Part shown: one piece after another, positions 58,694 through 64,000 of the stretch
How positions within the stretch are numbered: the first letter of the stretch is position 1
How the letters are laid out: every line of letters begins with the position of its first letter
Origin: Chrysaora quinquecirrha
Lineage: Eukaryota > Cnidaria > Scyphozoa > Semaeostomeae > Pelagiidae
Reading direction: 5' to 3'
Length of the DNA: 64,000 bases
Assembly (NCBI GenBank): GCA_014526335.1
Contig: JACTAT010000319.1
Location: 52,113 to 116,112 of the forward strand
Notes under the pieces: model-generated
Seen by the model: the letters and a program-made list of their open reading frames with translations, nothing else
What the model was told of the DNA's origin: nothing
Databases searched by the model: none
Position numbers and translations under genes: made by a program

Positions 58694-61600
58694 ATGCATC
58701 TTGTTATTAGCTGTAGTATTTTTCTGTTTTTATTATCAACACAGCAAGGTGAGATGTTAATATAAATTCCAAAACTCTTAGCTCTTTTATCTGCATGTTG
58801 AATACACCTTTTTTGATAAGAAACTGCTCAATAAGCTACTAGGGCTGAACAGTACTGAACATTAACAGAATTGAAGGTTCAATTGAACTACTGTAAGCAA
58901 CTAAAAAGTTAAACAATCAAGCTGCAGCATTTATGTCAAAATGTATATGTCGATGTAAAAAAAAGTTACTGATGCAGATCATGGATCGAAACGTTTAAAA
59001 AGAGTATTCTATATTTTAGAAATTCTCATTGATATGAAAAGATATAACAGTCTTTAGGTAACGTGTTTCCTGTGCTGTCTCCCAAAAGTCTTGTGTTTTG
59101 GCCTATAACAGTTCATGATTTTGAAGTGGCTCTAAGTGTGGTCTGGAGTGGTCTTAGGTACAAAAGATGTTAAGTTCGACGAAGAGGTAGGTAAATTTAA
59201 AGCAAGGCAAAATATTAGCACTCGTGGGAAACATCATTGCCTTTTTTTGTCCTTGCATCGTGCTATTTCTGAAATGCAAAAAATATGCAGTTAATGCAGA
59301 ATCAACTTCAGATGATGCATCAATTTCATTGCTTAACTGGATAGAAAAATTGCAGATGGCACATTAATTGTGACAAAAGCTTGCAATAGCGGAACTTTTT
59401 TTGTTTCATTCATTCCCTTTGTAAAAGCCATTGCGAACCGAGCTCAAGTTCAGGTATGCTCCCTCAGGACTTTTGGAAAACGTGACGTCACTAGAAGTGC
59501 TCTAACGGACATTTCCGACCTTTGATCTGAAATTTAAGCTCCATTAGTCCGGTTTGGTATGAGTGGCTGGAAGGCTCGGAGGTTCGGAAGGTAACTAGAT
59601 AACATTTTGTATAAAATTTGAAGGGGCTTGTTTACGACCTTGACAACTGGGACAAAAGCACAATTTATTCGATCAGTGCTGGGGTAGCACTTGGGGTCTA
59701 CTCGGAGAAATGCCCCACCATTTTGTACGTCAGTCAAGGAGTGAAGTCTCCTTCAAGCAGGTCGGCTATTATTTTCCTCCAATTGTCCATGTTTTGTGCC
59801 AATCTTTTTCGCTCCACAAAACCCTTTCCTCCTCTGATGTTATCAAACTAACTCTTCATTGATCTTCTCTTACCTTTTCTCCAACAAACTTCCAGCAACT
59901 CTTTCTGCAATGAATCGTGCCTTATAAGGGCCTATAAGATGTCTACAATATCTGGTCTTCCTTCCTTGATGATATTAAATTACTCTTATTAAGACCAAAT
60001 AATTACAGGACCTCCATAATTGTTTTCATTTCTTCTCATCTGATCTTGAGCATTCTCCTGTGGAACCAACATTTCAAATGGCCTGATCCTATTTTCTGAG
60101 CTCTTGTTTATCGTCCAGATTTGTGCTTCGTACGGCATTAAAGTTGATAATATATACCACCTTAACAAACGTTTTCACAAATAGTGCCTTATGAAAATTC
60201 TTTGAACTAGCTATAGCTTTTACCTTGGGCAGTTATAAATTTTAAATTGTAAGTCCGGAATATCTATATCTTATTTCCTTGTTTAGCTTGGTCTTCACCG
60301 TTAACTGTGGTTGCTGATAAATCCGGGGAACAACAGGTAAAAGAGGCCTTGAAAAAGGCTGAACAAGAAGCAGAGAAAGCTGCAAAAGAAGGAAAACAAA
60401 AAGACCCAAAGGACGGTGACTCAAAGCTTAATACACGAAGTCAAGCAAAACAAGCTCCTTTGGCATCAGAAGGCGATCAAGATGAATCTAATAAAAGAAT
60501 GAAAGAAATGGCAGCAAAACTGAACAGTTTGGTCGTCAAATTTCAGAAGAAAGTTATAGCAAGTAAGGAAATTCTATCTCTGTGCTGACGGCATTTGAAA
60601 GCAATGCAAATGTATGGAGATACAAATTTGAATATTTTGTGATTGTGAAAAATGCCAAAGGCAGCTTCCCGAGACTGCGGAAGAGGCAACCATTTTTATT
60701 ATGAGCCAACTCCATACTGTTGGCCCTCTATCTTTTCAGTATACTTATTATACGAGTCTCAGTTCCGCTCATAAAATCTAGACTAACAACAACAGAAATT
60801 CGCTACACTGAGACTCATATCCTGACATTGTTCCGATATGACTTGTCTTCCAAATTCGAACGTTTTTATCGATGTAACACTCGCCATTTTGTTTTGCTGC
60901 TTCCTGGGTGGTAAGATTTTATCCTATTGCTCAATTTGACAAAAAATCGAATGACAATAAAAGTTGGAGGACATTAATAAGTCAGTAAAAATAAAGCAAA
61001 TTAGATGTTGCAATTTGATTGGCCCGGACAAGTTTTTGCATTTTGCATGGAAAAGCCATAAGTATAAGTTTGAGCAGCTTTCTAACGAAAATGACAATAA
61101 AAGATGGTAGCAGCGATATTTGGGACTCGTTTAAAAAGCCTAGCTTTTCAGGCGAAATAGTCAATATTCACGAGTTACGAGATCAGCTTATTTACAAGTA
61201 GGGGTGACATCCCCGACAGGTATCATAATTCACTGACACATAATTCGGCGATAGGGAATCGATTAATGTTACTTTCCCTGCACTGGCCAACGACACTCAG
61301 CAACATCCATAGCAACCTACTTGAAAACTTGACTAAAAAATCGAATGCAAACTGCAAGCATTCATATTTGAATAGACCATTTCGGGGTTCACGACGCCAT
61401 ATTCTAAGTGGGGCAAAAACCGCTCTAAATTCAATGGCGGCCTAAATGAGAAAAGTTATAAATTTCGTATTCTGAGAAAATAAACTCTCAATTTTTCTCC
61501 AGTTTATCAGATTTCGATGTAAAATACACTTTTCAAGCATAAAAAAGAGTTTTTTTAGCCTATATTGATTGAAATTTAGCCTGTACTCACTATGAATTTT

Positions 61601-63733
61601 TGCTGGTTTAGCCCAATCGGTCATATGGCGTCGTTAACCCCGAAATGGTCTATTGCATTCAATGTAATAACTCAAATTTTAACTTATATACGTTCTTTTA
61701 TTGATATGATATTTGTTATCTAGATAAACTTCATAATGCATTGCAAAGGAGAGTAGCACTGAGCAAAGCAATGGAAAAAGTAACACAAGGAAAGCGCGAG
61801 ACACAACATCAAAAAAGTAGTTCATTCGACTTGGGAAATTTGGGTAAGTTCAGATTATAGCACTTATATTTTAATGAAATCACATCAGAAATTGCATTAA
61901 GTGTTCAATACTATGCTTGTTGATTCCAGTTTATTTAGAAAAAGGCAGTACAATGCCCCCGGGGGGGGGGCACTCTTTCGTATTTTGGTGGGGGTGTGTG
62001 GACAGCGGAATTTTTCCTAGATCATCCTCGGGTGAATTTATTTTACGTAAACCCATCCATAGGTAATTAAGATTTACACGCCAATTCAAAACGACAACAA
62101 AAACCACCTAAAATGGCTATTTAGTCCGCATTGATGTTCCGAATTTTAGCATAAAGTCCAAAAATGTGTTTCAAAAAATCGTCTTGTGCGCCATGTATTC
62201 TGCTTTTTCAGGTAATATAAAAACATCAATCATGCTTTGGCAAGTTTATTAGAACATTACCCATTCTTAGGTGAACTTATTTGAAAAAACGCACCCATTG
62301 TCAGGTAAAAAAAAATTAAAAAGGCATATTCATTCTCAGGTAAAACCAAGAAAAAAGTCGCCCATTCTGGCCGCACATCCCCACTACCAAAATATTTAAA
62401 AGGCCCCCCCCCCGGGTACAGTGCATCCTCGATTATCCGAAGACCTCGGAATCAATTGTTTTAATTTCCGTTCGGATATACCGAAATAACGGTTTATCGA
62501 CGATATCTAATTTTGACAAACTTTCTTACTTCAATACTTTGGGTCAAAATAGACCAAGATACTTTGAGTCGAACTTCACTGTAATAAACAACGACTGAAC
62601 AACTAAAGAAATGTCCGTTTGTCTTGGCGAGCGTTCGTGCTCCAGGACCGCTTGTTCCAGCCACTGCAGAAGAGTTCAGGGCTGTTGCTTCATCTTTGTG
62701 CAGCTCGGGGAGCCATTTGTCTAAGGCCTTTAAAAACTTCGAAGATCAATAACACAAGATCAGAGCTATTTTGTTAGTGTCAACAATCTGTTTAAGCCCC
62801 AAGTTGTTCATATAGACTATGTTTCGTTTCGATAGGGCTTTTGAGACTCGTTCGGTTAACCAAGGTTCTAATAATGGGGCTCGGTTGACCGAGGATACTA
62901 AGTACTATACAGTAACTGCGCCTGTCTACACCTTAAGTAATCCGACAATCCGCTTCAGTCTTGACTGACAATTTAGAATATAAATTTACCTTATGAAGGA
63001 CCCATTTTTCAAGCTCTGAGAAGAATCACCTGTCTATAAAGGTGCAAGACATCAAAGCAAACAAATGGATCCAATGGAACCCATTTAAGTGACTTAAATG
63101 GGTTCCATTTAAGTGATTAGCCCAAACACAAATTGCATTTTTTACCCGAAATTTTGAGTTGGGGATTGCCGCTACCAAATTGAAAATGGTAAGTGGTACT
63201 GGTACCCCGTGCTAGACTATTTTTTTACGAGAATGGTACCTTTGGCTAAACCCAATAGACTATGGCTAAACCTATATCCACAGAAATGATATCCCTCGCT
63301 AGGCAATCAGCAAAGATTGAAAAATTACATCCTTGGCTTATTTCGAAAAGTGTACCATTAAGGGCAGTACATACCCAGGTATCTACTACGGAAGAACCCC
63401 CTTCGTGATTGAAACCCTTGCACAGTGCCTTTTTGGCAATGGTTCAAAGCACGGAAAAACATATGATTTCAGGCTGCGGTTCTTAATGAATAAAGGTTTT
63501 ATTAATTTTTATGCTATTTAGATCCCTTAGCATCAGTCAGTAATGGCATGGGTAATGCTTACAAAGAAGACACTAAACTTGAAGATCGATTAGCACTTGA
63601 GGCAGAAGAAGAGAAAAAATTCAACAATGGAGAAACTTACGAAGATGATGGAGCTTATCACGATTCAACACTCAAAAGTTATGCTGGTACGACAAGTCTA
63701 TCGCCGAAAGAGCAAGCATCGCAAGAAATGCAG
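58694..63733 (+). CDS. Secreted charged Lys/Glu-rich protein, 3' end beyond window
   Basis: Four exons: 58694-58748 (signal peptide MHLVISCSIFLFLLSTQQ), 60287-60562, 61724-61843 and 63522-63733, all GT-AG; the first three junctions are phase 1 and the last donor (ATGCAG/gtatga) is phase 0, so it continues to the right. That makes 221 codons so far. Exon 2 is strongly charged (KEALKKAEQEAEKAAKEGK) and probably a helix or coiled coil. Exon 3 is basic (LHNALQRRVALSKAMEKV). Exon 4 is acidic (LALEAEEEKKF, YEDDGAYHD). There are no Cys after the signal peptide in the visible part. The layout (55-bp signal exon ending in phase 1, then charged exons) resembles the minus-strand secreted gene at 45195-52844. 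Family unknown. Confidence 0.72.
58803..59000. mobile_element. Half copy of AATAAGCAAC MITE
   Basis: ACACCTTTTTTGATAAGAAA, then GCTCAATAAGCTACTAGGGC, matching the left part of 44237-44560. In intron 1 of the plus-strand secreted gene. Confidence 0.5.
59660..60175 (-). mobile_element. Degraded LINE polymerase C-terminal region
   Basis: Minus-strand frames, broken by stops and shifts, read YEAQIWTINKSSENRIRPFE (near 60130-60070), then after a gap a basic segment, then VERKRLAQNMDNWRKIIADL (near 59830-59750). This order (YGxExWTxxKxxExRIxxFE ... DxxxWRxxI) is that of the C-terminal part of common non-LTR reverse transcriptases. Dead remnant in intron 1 of the plus-strand gene. Confidence 0.65.
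61955..62417. mobile_element. MITE with G-run / C-run ends
   Basis: Inverted ends GCCCCCGGGGGGGGGGGCAC and, at the right, AGGCCCCCCCCCCGGG, followed inwards by complementary TTTGGTGGGGGTGTG and CACATCCCCACTACCAAA. Internal direct repeats CCCATTCTCAGGT / CCCATTCTTAGGT. In intron 3 of the plus-strand secreted gene. Confidence 0.7.
62420..63520. other. Intron 3 of plus-strand secreted gene
   Basis: No exon seen. Contains a perfect short palindrome at 63073-63109 (18-bp arms AATGGAACCCATTTAAGT, one-base centre). The 62-codon frame at 63333-63521 ends at the acceptor of exon 4 and is not supported as coding. Confidence 0.5.
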
Positions 63734-63904
63734 GTATGAAAATGCATTAATACTACTTATAGCATTAAAACGAGACATATAATCTTCAATCTCGGTATAA
63801 GGAACCCTGAAGGTAAATATATTCGGACTTATCAAGGCTGTTTATGACACCGTATTAGACATGATAGTCCCCACTTATCATAACAAGCCTTTGATATTTA
63901 GTAG

Positions 63905-63945
63905 GGCAACGTTTCGGGAGAGATCCGTCTCCCATCATCAGGCAA
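63905..63945 (-). ncRNA. Hammerhead-ribozyme-like core
   Basis: Minus strand: CTGATGA, then a perfect 6-bp stem (GGGAGA/TCTCCC) with loop CGGATC, then GAAAC. That is the hammerhead core with stem II. No clear cleavage triplet with a matching stem I was found, so activity is doubtful. Such CTGATGA...GAAAC blocks are common at ends of Penelope-like elements, which this probably is. Confidence 0.4.
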
Positions 63946-64000
63946 TGAGAAATGTGGTTTCTTTCCTATTCTTACCCCGAAGGTGTCCAAAAACAAAAGT

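Overview
This window looks like AT-rich nuclear DNA from an animal, probably a marine invertebrate; a cnidarian is plausible but unproven. Evidence: genes split by GT-AG introns, an extracellular gene with WAP and EGF modules on a phase 1-1 exon, dense non-autonomous DNA transposons with C/G-run termini, LINE tails and tRNA-like repeats. There are no bacterial-style operons. All gene models below were built by hand, joining exons where splice sites and reading phases agree.

Layout. (1) 0.36-6.57 kb, minus strand: a five-exon gene for a secreted or extracellular protein (signal peptide, acidic linker, EMI-like end, WAP domain, EGF domain), running off the left edge. Its introns hold a hAT element with a perfect 8-bp target duplication, a second hAT-like element, a SINE and a GAT microsatellite. 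(2) 6.6-11 kb: no gene; MITEs and simple repeats. (3) 11-45.2 kb: three tandem units, each headed by a 124-bp satellite array and each carrying one copy of a six-exon gene for a Lys/Arg-rich, probably nuclear protein of about 478 aa. Copies A (14.6-17.6 kb) and B (28.3-31.2 kb) are intact. Copy C (38.9-41.9 kb) has a 5-bp deletion in exon 5 that breaks the frame. A and B share about 6.4 kb of almost identical sequence, while their first three exons and upstream DNA are clearly more diverged, which suggests gene conversion or unequal exchange. Unit B also carries a 4.3-kb foldback-like element whose long inverted arms are built from 160-bp tandem repeats. (4) 45.2-52.8 kb, minus strand: a gene for a small secreted Lys-rich protein (153 aa), with a piggyBac-like element in intron 1 and, in the same intron, an in-phase tandem-repeat peptide ORF that could be a cassette exon. 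(5) 53-58.6 kb: no gene; LINE tails and a 1.07-kb GATATT microsatellite. (6) 58.7-63.7 kb, plus strand: a gene for a secreted, charged, Lys/Glu-rich protein running off the right edge, with a LINE remnant in intron 1.

The three triplicated genes share a core promoter (CRE, TATA, initiator) with invariant spacing, so they probably arose with their regulation intact. No functional link between the three gene groups can be shown from sequence alone.
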